Assembly (NCBI GenBank): GCA_964019165.1
Contig: OZ025270.1
Span: 11,140,450 to 11,204,449, forward strand
From: Mastigias papua
Taxonomy: Eukaryota > Cnidaria > Scyphozoa > Rhizostomeae > Mastigiidae
DNA length: 64,000 nt
Direction of reading: 5' to 3'
This document shows, one piece after another, positions 52,300-64,000 of this stretch (positions are counted from its first letter, which is position 1; every line of letters begins with the position of its first letter). The notes below the pieces were generated by a model. It made no database searches. It was given only the letters and a program-made list of their open reading frames with translations, and was not told where the DNA came from. The position numbers were made by a program, and so were the translations under genes.

Positions 52300-54035
52300 T
52301 GGCACAAGTCTGGACGAATTAGTTGCCAGCAATCGTTGCACCTTAATGGAAACGGTTGGCTTACTTCAGATCAGCCTTAATTACATAGTTACATGATTTA
52401 AAGTATTTCATTATGCCAGTTTAGCTATTACAGTTTCTGACAACTCTAGATGTTGCTTTAGACCGATGGATATAGAAGTGAGCTTTCGGGTATCTCTCTG
52501 AGAATCCTTAAACGCAGTACATCATAAATGATTGTTTTGTAAATCTCTTAAATCAAATTTCCTTTGCAGCACTCTTCAGTGCCAAATACACGGAGGTGCT
52601 TGTTATTTTTCTGAAATTTTTCCATCTCGAGGTTATTAAAGTCTCAGGTTTGCAATGTGCCGTTAACTGCCGGCGACTATCGCAGGCAATGGTGTTTGGG
52701 ACACCAACAGCACGTTGGAAACACACTACCTGCGGCTGCCGGCGACTACCTGTGTACGATCTACGACTAAGATTACGATCTTAGCAAGACTTTTCTTGCC
52801 AAGAAGGTCCTAGTCACTGTGTAAATGTTCGTGTCTTCAAGATGCCTTTATTGTTATTCCCACCCCACCCACATTTACTGAGACTCCCCATTTATTTGGG
52901 ACTGAAGAGTGCACGATTTTAAGAGACACCTAGCTCAAGGAATGATTTTTTAAATGTCTGTATCTTTGGACCTAATTTGACCACATAGCAGTAGTTCAGA
53001 GTTCCTTGCTAAAATATTTCCTTTGTTTTGGTTGCACATTTAGTACAGAAACATTATAAAGGTTTGGTGATACAGCAGATACTATAGACAACCCCTATAT
53101 GAAACACTGCCACAATACTCGCCAAAAGTCTTTGGGGACACTTATAAAAAGCTGATAAAAAGCCACATTCCTCTACATACTGTCATCGTTACATCATATG
53201 CGCACCCCCTCCCCGAAGAACAATGTAAAGGACACTTGAAGTTGGCGTGCATATGAAGTTTTCCCATTATTGCTTGCACTTCTCGCAAAAACCAACATTG
53301 TTTGAGGGGGAGGGGAAGAAATTTCTTTGAAGAATGCAAAAAGTGCAGTGTCCCAGGACTTTTGGGGACTATTGTACATGGATTACACACAAGTCATGCA
53401 AGTTTGTTTGCAATGAACGGAACAATGATTGGGAAAGGCTGCCGAATTCTTGATTGTTTGCGGTAGTAGGAATGTTCAAAATTGAAAATTTGCTTAGGAA
53501 GCTTGTCTTCATTACCGCAGGTTTCTGGAACTCATTGGCCTTCTGCTACAGTACATGTGTATTGGATTGTGCCATTTACAACCTGTGAGCGAATTGTTTT
53601 CCACGTCTATTTTGTTTTATTAACTTAAATTACTCTCAAATGCTATTACTTAGCATAAACTGTTTATAATTTAACTATGCTCTTTTCTGGTGGACAGGAT
53701 TATGCAAAGTTTCTAGTTTCTAAAGTTTTTGTTTCTCAGAGTAAATATTTAACACATCTCTGCATTGCTTTGATGGTTGTAAGAAGAACTTACAGCCGCC
53801 TATGACCATACCATCATGAATTATATATTAAAGAGATAAGCATTTTGGCTTTAGCGTAGTTTTATTCCATAGTTTATTGCTAGGAATGACATGTTATCAC
53901 TCAAAGATATTCATGGGATTAAAGTATGGCAGAGAGAAAGATTTTAATAATGGCAATTAACAGAGAATATTGAATGTTGAGAGAATCAGGAGCTAGGAGC
54001 TTTAGTGGTGACACTGGATTGTGTTGCATACGTCG
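52300..54035. other. No gene recognised
   Basis: Around 53125-53390 is a dispersed-repeat-like stretch sharing blocks with 51170-51310. Otherwise AT-rich and unassigned. Confidence 0.45.
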
Positions 54036-54039
54036 ATAA

Positions 54040-54425
54040 TAATACTGATAATGATGATTATGACAATGATGACGATGATGACGATGATGATGATGATGAT
54101 GATGATGATGATAATGATGATGATAATGATGATTATGCTGATGATGATGATAGTGATAATGCCGATGATGATTATCATGATGAAGATGATGATTATGATT
54201 GTGATTATGATTATGATTATGATTATGATGATTATCATGATTATGATGATGATGATAGCGATAGTGATAATGCCGAAGATGATTATTATGATGAAGATGA
54301 TGATGATGATAGTGATAATGCCGATGATGATTATCATAATGAAGATGATGATTATGATGATTATGATTATGATTATGATTATGGTTATGATGATGGTGAT
54401 TATGATGATGATGATGATGGTGATA
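54040..54425. repeat. GAT/TAT trinucleotide repeat
   Basis: About 385 bp of gatgat with interspersed tat, aat and agt triplets. Long open frames (poly-Asp, poly-Met/Ile, poly-His) arise from composition. Confidence 0.95.
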
Positions 54426-56760
54426 ACATTTGTAAATGCATTTATGAGCGTTATTATCGAAGTATATTATTGCCATGATTATAATGCTTATCATGATTGC
54501 AAATATGATTATGCCTATGGTCCTTATAACAACAATGCACTAGCAGCATGAGCTAGGTGTTTGCCGAGTTGTTGTGCACAGTGATAAATGATAAATGATG
54601 ACTCTGATGATTATAAGTGCTGACGATGATCATCATCATTATTATGATGGTCACACTACCATGGTTGTGATCACAATCGTTAGGTATTTCTAATTGCTAT
54701 ATAGAATGTACTGAATATTATGAATATGACAATGAACATTATGATTATTGTGATTACTAGTATTAGTATGTGATAATAATAGTATTTATTATGATTAGGA
54801 TTTTGCAGTTCCTTGATACAAAAAGCGATAGTTTCTTTTGAATGGCTTTAAGTTTGGATTAACAGCGTGCAAACATAGCTAAATATCATAATGTTCTTCT
54901 TGTTTCACCTGCTGAAGTAATTAACTCGAGAGTAGCAAGAATCTCTAAACACCTTCCTTAACAACTTCAATGCGTAATGTTTTTATCGGAAAGTGTCTTG
55001 TTAAGGGCTAGCTATGCAGAATATTGATTGCCTGTACTTCACTATGCTTGCTCCATAGTAGCTTGTGTCCACATTTGTTTACGTACGTACACTTTTAGAA
55101 ACTGTCTCAATCAAGTAGACATCAGTTATAAATGCTAATAATACCATTCTAAGTGCAATTGTTACGGGAAGTTTTAGTACCAAATTCAGAATTCAGTTGC
55201 AGTACGATTGACGTTTATTCATTGGATACTGGAGGAAAAGGAATTTGTCTAATGTAGCTTTAGAGCCTGTGCTTGGTATGTAGGATTCCTTGATGTCATC
55301 CTTGGCTGTTTCATATTGCTTACTCTACCAGGTTAAGTGGGCAATCTCAGCGAAGCTCTCAATTTACTTTCATGTCTTTTCTGGTTTGCATAGTTGGTAT
55401 GAGGAGCTCTGTTAAGAATTTCATAGCGAGCTCAGGAATGTGTAGGTCTATAAAAGTTTATATGGACAGAACCGAGCTTTATTGTCTATATAAATCCTTG
55501 TGGAGCTTCACAGGAAAACTCCGTGTAAATCAATGCTTTCTAAGTACTTCGTGGCGTATTGAATCTTCATACTACATACTTGAGACGCTAAGATATTGAT
55601 CTAGATATTACCAAAGATTCTTCTAATCAATCCTATCAACTTTGATATTATCTCATAAATATTGATAAGGAACTTGCCTTTTTCCGTTTATGAAAATGAC
55701 TGTAAGACTGATCCGCGAAGCACTGATACCAAGTAACTGCTTTGTTATAAAGTCAATCAATTAGTTTCTTGTATTCTTGTGATAAACGTGATCTACTTTA
55801 TTTACTTGTTTCATGCAATGAGCGAGGAAATGTCCTGCACGCAGTTAGGTGCAGCATTCCAAGGCGAATAGCAACGTAAGTGGTTAACCCTAGTGCACGC
55901 CTTCAGTTGAATTTCTCCAGCTCAGCTCCACTGTTTTCCTATAAGAATTGCTTATTTAATTTGCGATGCGAAAGATTTGTCCATTGCCAATTTTTATATG
56001 GATAATGCTGTTGTTCTCTCAAAACAATGGATGTCCTTCGGAGTATTACCTGCTTTTATCCCAAAGTAATTTTTAGCAGGTGATCGCCCTCACAGAAGGG
56101 AGTAGTCTTCATAACCACACAATTATGTGACTACTTGAATTAGTAGCAGTCTGATTTTAAAAAAACTTGCGTGTTGTTATTTTTAGGCAGTTGAAACATA
56201 CACAGTATTACTTCGGCTTGATATATTTTTCGAAACAAAGAAGCTTTGTTAACATAATTTGACTATCTTGTGATTTTGAAACTATATTGTCCTAGCTTAG
56301 CTAATTAATTGCTAAGAAGATGGTCCTAGCTTAGTTAATTAATTGCAGATAATCGGCTGTGATTACTATCTGTGGACAAGGCTAAGATATCTCTATTTAC
56401 AAATATCATTTAACATGGTGATCGTGTGCTATCACTGTGCTATGCATGCTCTTTATCAGGAATCTAGCACAAGGCCTAGTTCTAACATATTTCTTTATTT
56501 TGAATACCATTTGATTGCATTTCAGTGCTACTAGTTCCTTAATAGTTCCTGACTTTTATCTAAGCATTTAGTACCGTAGAGATTACAAAAACCCGCCTAT
56601 GCATCACTTATTACAAGGATTACGCACAATTTACGAGAATCTACAAGAATTTGACTGGTGAATCCTCGATTGCTTGCAGTCATAACGACATTCAAAATTG
56701 AAATATTCCTGAGGGATTTTGGTTTTAGAAGTACATGTTCCGTAGATGTTTTGGCCTTCC
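54426..56760. other. No gene recognised; small duplication
   Basis: cctagctta(g)ttaattaattgc occurs twice in tandem at 56291-56347 (unit about 37 bp). No exon or RNA gene supported. Confidence 0.5.
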
Positions 56761-56762
56761 AC

Positions 56763-56878
<116 letters not shown>

Positions 56879-56879
56879 A

Positions 56880-57829
56880 GGTTAAGTTCTAGTGTACGAA
56901 TGGAAACTCGTAGACGAAGCGATAAACTAGTTCGTTTGGTAATTGTCATCGTATGTATGACAAAAATCATAATGCTGAATTGCTGTCTATTGATTGTAAG
57001 GAGGAACTAAATCAACATGCAAAGAAATCGAATAATTAACAAGAAAACAAACAATTCTGGATAGTGGCTATCTGGAACATTTTAATGTGACATGTGCTTT
57101 TGAGGCTATTTTATTCCTAAATTTTTTGTTTTAACAGTTAGAGTTTTTCCATTACGGAGAAATGCAGTTCTTCTTTTGTACTACCAGCACTTGATTATTG
57201 CCATTTTACCAAACAGAGGAACTTCGCATATGGACGGCACCTTGAGTTTATCGACGGCACCTGGGGAGCTGATGACTTCGTTTAGTGTTGTAGGAGGATT
57301 CAACATGACTGGGTCTTTAGTGATGTAGGAGGATTCAACATGACTGGGTCCTACACGGAAGAAAATTTTAAAAAATTCACTCTCTAGAACGGCCAATCAG
57401 ACATCCATCAGACTTGACGTTGGTATGATAGTAATAGTATGGTCTCAGGTGCGCTTCCAGGAAAAACTTTACAATACGCATTTAAATGAAGACGATTAAA
57501 AATTTGCAAGAGTAGGTGCTCATGGTTCGTCGGTGGTGCCCCGTATGTCTTAAATTTACAAACGATTATTATTGCCATCTTATTATACATCTTAGCAACT
57601 GCAAGACTGATGTTTAACATTATGGACGGCAATAACACTTTTGCAAGAAAATCCGAGAAAGGGCCTCTTGGGGTGCAGATTTTTGCAAGAAAATCAGAGA
57701 AAGAGCCTCTTGGGGTGCAGATGTTATCGACAAGAGTACCGTAATGTTACCAATACTTATTGTTTCTTGTACTTTCTATGCTAGCATTTGTGCAAGTGCT
57801 GATGATGTTACCGATCACCTGCACATATA
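56880..57829. other. No gene recognised; two tandem duplications
   Basis: A unit of about 34 bp (gtaggaggattcaacatgac, then tgggtc) is doubled at 57288-57350. A unit of about 56 bp containing gcctcttggggtgcagat is doubled at about 57625-57735. Confidence 0.6.
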
Positions 57830-59850
57830 CCGATCACTTTTCAAGAAAGAGAGGTGTCACACCGTGTGACACCCTGCTCCCCACACTTCCTACTGGGTAT
57901 GCCTCCACTACGTCAACTACCACACCATCACTTCCCTCTGGATTCCTCAACATCATTCTCCCCACGGCCTTGTCCATTTCTCTTATCAGAATATAAGGAC
58001 CTGGTGTAACATCTCCAAAGCCTGGTCTCTCACCCCTTATATTGCCATACAATTCCCTGACGTACTCCTCCCATCTCTTTGGCGCTTGTCCTCTCCCTGT
58101 TGAGATATCCCCATCTTTAATTTTGTATTATTGTACTTCTTGTTGTTCTTCGTTTCCCTCTTGGCTCTCTAATGTTTTCTGCCATTAACTTTGAGCTTGA
58201 CATTTCTAACTGTCCCATTTCCTCACATTTTTTGCTCACCCACTCCTCTTTTCTTTCTTTACACATGCGTTTAATTCTTTGTCAAGCTTCTCTGTATAGT
58301 TCCTCTGACCTGTTCTTTAGTGCTCTTTTCTCCTCCTTCATATCTAGAATTTCCTCAGTTATCCACACCTTCCTTCCTTTTCTTTCCTCATTTGGAATTG
58401 TATCCTGTGCTAAGCCCACTAGAGCATCATTTAGCACTCTCCAGTCCTTCTCTTCACCTTCCTCTTCCTCATTGGCACAAACCGGTGTACATATTAAAGA
58501 GCTCTACAGCATAACGGTCCTGAATCGCTTCATCTCTTCTTAATATGTTCCAATCTTATCTTTCCCCGCCCTGTTTTTTTTCTTCAGCCTTTTGAGTTTC
58601 ACTATCATTTCTGCAGGGACATGATCACATCCTACACCACAATCCGTTCCTTGAAAGTGATGTAGTCAATTTGGTTACTTACTCTATCTCCTGGGCTTTC
58701 CATGTGTACAAGTGTCAGCCCAAAATAGGTATTTTTTAATTTTTTATTCAAAACATTCTTTACAGTTGGTCACATATACATAAATAGTTGTAATGGCATA
58801 AGCAAAAGCAACTAGTTAAAACCAACTACAAGTAAAATATTAATGCGATAGTAAGAAAAAGATAAAAAAGCAAGATTTTATCTACATAGCCTACAACTAC
58901 AGTTTTCCCCTTTCCAGACTGCTATTTTCTTTTTGAATGCTACCAAATTTTCGAAAGTTTTTATCTCATCAGTAAGTGCATTCCAAAGGATGCTACCTCT
59001 AAACAGAATCTGGGGTGTGAAACTTATTACTTATTTTTCAAAAGGGTATGAAAATTTTTGGACTCAAATTGAAGGAGTATAAAACTTTTGACCACTTTGC
59101 AAATTCTAATCCGCCCCGGTACCCAAAGTTATAAATGACTGACCCCCTATCAGATGATTAATTACTATTCTTATAGAACACTCAGAGCGCTCGGCTGTGT
59201 GTTCTATTTATCTCATTGTTGCCAGCTTTGAAAGAAAGCATCCAAATTAAAGGACAAGATATTCATAAGTATTTGTTCTCAACTTTCACACCACTCTATC
59301 CATTTATCTCTTATTGCATCCTTGTCACCTACTCCAAAACTACCTACCATATTCCCATTACACCCTTCTCCCATTCTATCATTAAGATCTCCCATCATTA
59401 TTGTTACTTCTCCTGATTTGCACAGACTTCCGACATTGTCTAGCTGCTCGTAGAATAAATCCACCTCATCATCACTGTGATATCTAGTTGAGACATATAC
59501 TTGAATCATAATCAGACCTATAGGTTTGGCAGCAATTTTTACCATTATAACTCATTGAGACACCTGCCTGTAATCGATCTCTGCTTCCGCCAGCTTTTTC
59601 CACAGCAACATCCCCACAACTACATCATGTCTGTCTCCTCCCGAAAAATAAAGTGTCTTACTATCTGAATGTCATTTTTCCAGAACCTGTCCACTTAACT
59701 TCGCTCACACCCATCACACCCACCACACCTAACTTCATCCTTCCTGCTTCTTTCTTAGGTTCTCTAGCTTTCCAATCTGATACATGGTGTTCACATTCCA
59801 AGTATGCAATTTTACAGCAACAGGTAGGTTAGCAGTAGCGGTAACCCTAT
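57830..59850 (-). pseudogene. RTE LINE AP-endonuclease and linker remnant
   Basis: In order on the minus strand: WNVNTMYQIGKLENL (about 59800); GDRHDVVVGMLLWKKLAEAE and the best block (59545-59279) with AKPIGLIMIQVY, EVDLFYEQL and the catalytic GDLNDRMGEG. After the interruption comes SPGDRVSNQIDYITFKER (about 58700), the end of the nuclease. Then a degraded linker, and at 58052-57834 ILIREMDKAVGRM with PEGSDGV, which precedes the RT in intact elements. This is the family often annotated as craniofacial-development-protein-2-like. Many stops are present. Confidence 0.78.
58740..59215 (-). pseudogene. LINE 3' end nested in the RTE element
   Basis: On the minus strand FRGSILWNALTDEIKTFENL is followed by VAFKKKIAVWKGENCSCRLC and a stop near 58885, the W-N-x-L-P-type terminus of CR1/Jockey-group LINEs with its 3' UTR. 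It separates RTE endonuclease blocks that should adjoin. Confidence 0.65.
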
Positions 59851-60090
59851 TTCGACTCCTAGGCACCAACTATACATGCCTAGTTGAGCCATCAGCAACA
59901 TCAGAAATAGCGGACGCGCACTACCTGCTGGTCATAACTGCACTGGCCGGGCGTGACAGCGCCTTTATTTGATGTGCTGCCGTTAACGCCACTCTGAGTA
60001 TTCGTCCTTTCTGTCCACTCCATCGGTATTCTTGTTTGAATATGTGGTAGGATCATCACTGCTTTTCCACGGATTTGGTCCACGGTCTCT

Positions 60091-60613
60091 TATCGAGTAT
60101 TCGAGACAGCCCTGCATTTCTGCTGGGTTTTCCTCCATCCGCCACCCGGAGGACGCGCCTAGTAAGAGTTTACTCTCCCTAAGGCGCTATACAATACTGA
60201 GAACAAAGAAGACACCGCAATATTACAAATGCTGCAATACTGTATTACCGCAATGCTATTACAATGCTTCATTATTGTGTAATTACAATTCTATGATATT
60301 ACGATGCTTGCTCAGCCCCCGTAATAGCTGAATAGCATGAGCAGAATGTAGCTAATTAGAAATGTCCTTTTGATCACGTCACATGTTTCACTAGGGGATC
60401 ATTAACAGTATTCCCCTGGTGTTAGCTTCATTAATTGGCATTCCCATGTGACTGTACTTCCGACAAAAAGCACAAATTACAAAACGGCAGACTTCCATAT
60501 GATCGTAAAATGATAAGTTAGTTTATATTGGGAAATTCCAAATAAATGTGTTTATAGTTTACTGACGCCCCGAGCACACGTCTTTAGGTGAAATGATAGT
60601 GCGAAAAATGAGT
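60091..60613. other. No gene recognised
   Basis: Repeated attacaatgc / tgctattacaatgct strings near 60225-60310; otherwise unassigned. Confidence 0.45.
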
Positions 60614-60684
60614 GACCCAAGGAGGACTCGAACTCGCACCCTTTGACTTTGCATGTCGATTCCTCTACCACTGAGTTTCTAGTC
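60614..60684 (-). tRNA. tRNA-Cys(GCA)-like sequence, probably a pseudogene or SINE head
   Basis: The 71 bases on the minus strand have an A-box-like aactcagtggtagag and a B-box-like gagttcgagtcc. The 7-base loop atgcaaa gives anticodon GCA, and the acceptor pairing is loose (GACTAGA with TTGGGTC). The T stem pairs poorly and the anticodon stem has a mismatch, so a working tRNA is unlikely. The flanking string agtgcgaaaaatgagtgacc recurs near 35552, suggesting a tRNA-derived repeat family. Confidence 0.5.
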
Positions 60685-61562
60685 CTGCTCGAGTTCCTTC
60701 ATTTGTCTCGCATTTTCTCTTCACAATCTGTCTTAAACCTTGTTGTTTTTACATACATACTATTTCGCAGAGAGCTATAGAAAACTATCCTAAAACACTA
60801 CAATGCTGGAATGTTGATCTAATTGTTGCCAACATCATCATACTTCTTTAGCAGTTTACAAACACTCCAACTCTCCCATGAAATGACAGAGACAGTGTGC
60901 CATAGTAGCTTTGGAATATAGAAAATAGAAAATAAATGCAAGCCCCCATGTATTCTCTAATGCATCATCTAACCTGCATACGACGGGCATTTGCCCGCCT
61001 TGTCCTCCCTAAACATTGTTACTAGTTAGCAGGAATTAAATCATACATTTACTGTGCCAGAATGAAATATTTCTAACCTCTGCAGCTATAGTATTATCCA
61101 TTCTTCATATTGAATACAAATCCTTATATATCAACTTCTCTTCCGCTCCATAAACTACACGTTTTTGCAAGAAAATTGTGTACAAGAAAGCAATACGCAG
61201 ATGTTCAAAAAATTAAGAAAGTTCAGCATTGGAGTTTTGAGACCTTGGAAAGTTGATAATCCATACACCTTCGAAGTTCCTTTTCAATTCATTACTTTTT
61301 TCATTTTTTTCATTTAAAAATGTTTTATACACAGTAGCTCCGTCAGTCAGTATGACTTATTTTCAGGGGGCCGTGCTAAAAAACAACATACTTATACTAA
61401 TCCAAGGATGAAACTAATTAATACGATATATAAAATATTTGCTATGCACACTAAAAACAATTAAAAGCTGTTATTTTCAAAAAAGTTTATATCTGTTTAG
61501 TAAAATACAACAAGAAAGATGCTAGCCTTCATTCTACGCAAGTAAATCTCGCTTTGTATTTA
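60685..61562. other. No gene recognised
   Basis: Nothing supported. Confidence 0.5.
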
Positions 61563-61916
61563 GGCCGCGTTACACAGTTCCGTTTTTGAACAAAAACTCA
61601 TCTGTTTAGCTCCGTTTTTGGCTTTGCGTTCACATTTGTCCACCCCAAAAATGGAGCTAAATGAAAACGGAGCTAAACAAAACTGCAACTCTGTAGTGTG
61701 AACACCAAAATCGGAAAAATTTGAAAACGCTGCAAACAGAGCCAATTTACAAAATGCTGTCAAAAACAGATGCGTTTTTGAGGATATATTTGAACACCAA
61801 TCGATAGATATCCGTTTCTGTCTGAAAACGGAGTAGTGTGAACAGAAAAGAAAAACAGCTCCGTTTTTGGGAGCAAAAACGGATTTCAATGAAAACGGAG
61901 TAGTGTGAACGTAGGC
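61563..61916. mobile_element. PIF/Harbinger-like MITE
   Basis: 354 bp, beginning GGCCGCGTTACACAGTTCCG and ending cggagtagtgtgaacgtaggc, an inverted pair, with TTA on both sides (61560-61562 and 61917-61919). The interior repeats ctccgttttt and aaaacggagta blocks in both orientations. The 3-bp TTA duplication and GGCC ends suggest the Harbinger superfamily. No transposase. Confidence 0.7.
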
Positions 61917-61972
61917 TTAATTTGTATAGATATCTCATGGTAGCATGTATAGTAGAGTGTTATGCTTGTGTG

Positions 61973-61973
61973 C

Positions 61974-62050
<77 letters not shown>
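61973..62050. repeat. (GTCT)n microsatellite
   Basis: About 19 perfect GTCT units, then imperfect tctctct/tctgtct to about 62088. Confidence 0.97.
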
Positions 62051-62089
62051 TCTTTATCTTTTCTGTCTCTCTATCTCTCTGTCTGTTGC

Positions 62090-63138
62090 GTGTCAAACGG
62101 GGATTAGTGAATTAAGTTTTTGTGTTGGGATAGTATATATCGTTCAGTTTTCATTATTTTTATTTGCTTAATTTTATATTGCTGTTGTTTAAGTGCTTAA
62201 TTTTGTATGCATTTTTATTTGGGAATACTTTTTGTTTACTTTCTCCCTGTGGAACAGTGTAGCATGGTAGTAACTGTGGAGTTCTTTTGTTATCTGAGTT
62301 GTTGTTCTTAAGTGTGAAACCCTAACTGGCTTGAGAGAAGTAAATGATTTTGATAGAGATAAGAAAGAGCTCTTCAAAAATCAATCTTTCGAAGAATCTG
62401 GAAACTACCAGCAAAATAGAGATGGGCCTGTAATTTCATCAGATGGACCGTTCTTATGAAATGGAGGCCGCTCTAGCCACTCTCCAGTTGTCAGGATGTC
62501 TTCCTATGTACATGTATAAGTTATATAATTTACTCAGAGCTGTTTGATAGTACAGGCATACATTTCTTCAGAAAGAAGCTAGACCTACATATTATCGATC
62601 CTGAAGTCATTCGACTTAAACTTGATGAGCTGCTCAGGTATTAACGGCGAAAGCCAAAGCTAGTTTTAATATTTAGCAAATTGTCGTTAATAAACAAATT
62701 TGCTTTGTTTGGAGGAATATTTTTGCTAAGCTGCTCCCTTATACCACAAACATACTTGTCCATCGAGTCTGGTATGCCAATTTAGTTGATTAGTTGAGAA
62801 TTTTAGTCAGTTTCACAGTGTCGAAAGATATCAGCAGAGTGAGTGTAAAAGCTTTTCTAGCCCAGGGTGGGCCAAAAAGGTTGCTATTTTGCTCAAGCTT
62901 TTCAGCGATTTCTACCATGTAAGGAACTTGTAGTATAATCTTTTCGTGTATTTGGCAACCTCGCTTTGGTATGATGCAAAACTATCAAAACAGATATTGA
63001 CAGTACTTATTTGGCACACAGTCAGTGTAGGGAGACAATCTAAAATCAATGTTTTTTGTTTTATGCAGAAGAGCACTTGCTAATGGATAATCATAGGCCA
63101 ACAAGTGAGGATATTTACTACAGCCCACCACTAATTGT
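62090..63138. other. No gene assigned; weak exon-like stretches
   Basis: Around 62443-62532 a short open stretch (MDRSYEMEAALATLQ...) and around 62567-62637 another (FFRKKLDLHIIDPEVIRLKL, then DELLR before gtatta) look faintly coding. They do not join in a confirmed frame, and no family is recognised. Confidence 0.3.
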
Positions 63139-63297
63139 ACACACTTTTTATAAGAATACCTAATTTTTGCCGAGACTTAATATTCTTAAAAAATTTTCAT
63201 TTTGAACCTAAGAAGGTTCTTAAACTATTCATAAGTTTTAACGATTTTTGAAGATTAATACTCGTATAGACTATATTTTTATAATAAGCAATGTGTA
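63139..63297. mobile_element. MITE family B, member 4
   Basis: Left end acactttttataagaatacc; right end tttttataataagcaatgtg. The interior (gaacctaagaaggttcttaa, ctcgtatagactatattttt) matches 37171-37330, and both are followed by taactgacactccct, so similarity extends slightly past the right end. Confidence 0.65.
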
Positions 63298-64000
63298 ACT
63301 GACACTCCCTAGAGAATTGCTGAGTTTCATCGTAGCGTAATGATTCCCAGACCAGATAAGCGAAGTTCACATTGTTTACTAAAGAAGACTCAAGCATGTT
63401 TCACTTCTGTTATGAGAATAAGCCTAACATATCAGGTCAGAATCACCCCTGAAAGGCTCGAAGTTAGACTCAAGATTCCAACTCAAAAATTTGAAGAAAT
63501 ACTGATTAACAATACCAGAGTCCAGAAAAATACCCAACCTTCCTCCGGCTGCCAAATCTTCATCATAAACCTTCCTCAACATAAAAGTTAAGATTATCAA
63601 AACTAGTCAAAGATTTTTAACTCTACAATGGGTATGTCTCAGTAGCTTTAACTGTAAATGGGCTATGCCTTTCACAGTTGATGTCGCATAATATGAAAAC
63701 TTTGCTGAAACTGGATTGTCGATACAAATTTCAAAACCTTCCTCAAATACGTCATAAAGAGGAAAATTTTCCTCCGGCTCAGAGCCGTGGAGCCGTGACT
63801 GTTTCTGGACTCTGAACAATACCACAGAATTCTCTTCGACCGTAGAAGACTGCATAAACCTTAAATACAATAGTTGATGTCATTGAAAGTTCAACAATAT
63901 TGTGACGTACCTGGAATGTCACCTGCTTATCTTGAGTTCGTCGTTGATTTGATTCTTCTAAGTGACTTTCTGCTCTTCTCGATTCTTTCTCTTCTAAATT
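63298..64000. other. No gene recognised
   Basis: Open frames of 83-87 codons occur on both strands but none is recognisable. cttcctccggctgcc near 63538 and ttttcctccggctcag near 63766 hint at a degraded duplication. Confidence 0.4.

Larger units (their letters stand above)
57830..60090 (-). mobile_element. RTE-type LINE, minus strand, degraded and split
   Basis: On the minus strand the element runs from 60090 down to 57830 and is interrupted by another LINE end at about 58740-59215. Endonuclease and early RT-linker pieces are in order; the RT core is absent, so the copy is 3' truncated or rearranged. Confidence 0.75.

Noticed and set aside
51892..52341. 149-codon minus-strand and 126-codon plus-strand repeat frames
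   Set aside because: A 36-bp minisatellite with three frames open; not a gene on this evidence.
53919..54551. Poly-Asp, poly-His and poly-Ile/Met open frames up to 191 codons
   Set aside because: Composition artefact of the GAT/TAT repeat.

Overview
This is AT-rich, intron-rich nuclear DNA from an animal, most likely a non-vertebrate metazoan. The evidence is long introns with GT-AG splice sites, a neuronal-calcium-sensor gene, and a broad load of retroelements and MITEs (GIY-YIG Penelope, Copia primed by a tRNA-iMet half, CR1-like, RTE and R2-type LINEs, Tc1, hAT-, Harbinger- and Mutator-like elements). I cannot name the species. There are no operons, CRISPR arrays or bacterial features.

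Two host genes can be supported. (1) RNASEH2B (plus strand, 9477-25652): nine exons with compatible splice phases encode about 282 residues of RNase H2 subunit B, ending in a PIP-box-like motif. The first coding exon was not found. (2) A neuronal calcium sensor / visinin-like EF-hand protein (minus strand, 34499-33115): two coding exons, 183 aa. A third possible gene is represented only by two phase-compatible terminal exons (38013-38223 and 39465-39533) of unknown function.

Layout: 1-2.8 kb, MITEs and unassigned DNA; 2.8-7.56 kb, a complete and apparently young Copia element; 8.4-9.3 kb, a CR1-like relic. At 9.5-25.7 kb lies RNASEH2B, whose introns hold a Tc1 relic, a head-to-head Penelope palindrome, a decayed Ty3/Gypsy element, a GGT/CGT repeat, a palindromic MITE and a LINE. 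At 26-33 kb there are MITEs and unassigned DNA. At 33-34.5 kb is the EF-hand gene; at 34.8-37.5 kb several MITEs and a LINE tail; at 39.9-40.5 kb a 48-bp minisatellite and a MITE; at 41.2-42.65 kb an R2-type LINE relic. At 43.6-45.4 kb is a Mutator-like element with about 400-bp inverted termini and an 11-bp target duplication. At 46.3-50.6 kb are tandem R2-type LINE copies, one split by a CR1/Jockey-like LINE. At 52-57 kb are minisatellites and microsatellites. At 57.8-60.1 kb is an RTE LINE split by another LINE. At 60.6-64 kb are a tRNA-like sequence, a Harbinger-like MITE, a GTCT repeat and a further MITE.

The genes share no visible pathway. The strongest theme is mobile-element architecture: two retroelements end within about 25 bp of the splice acceptors of successive RNASEH2B exons, and several elements retain readable target-site duplications. 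I did not find a clear new multi-gene system.
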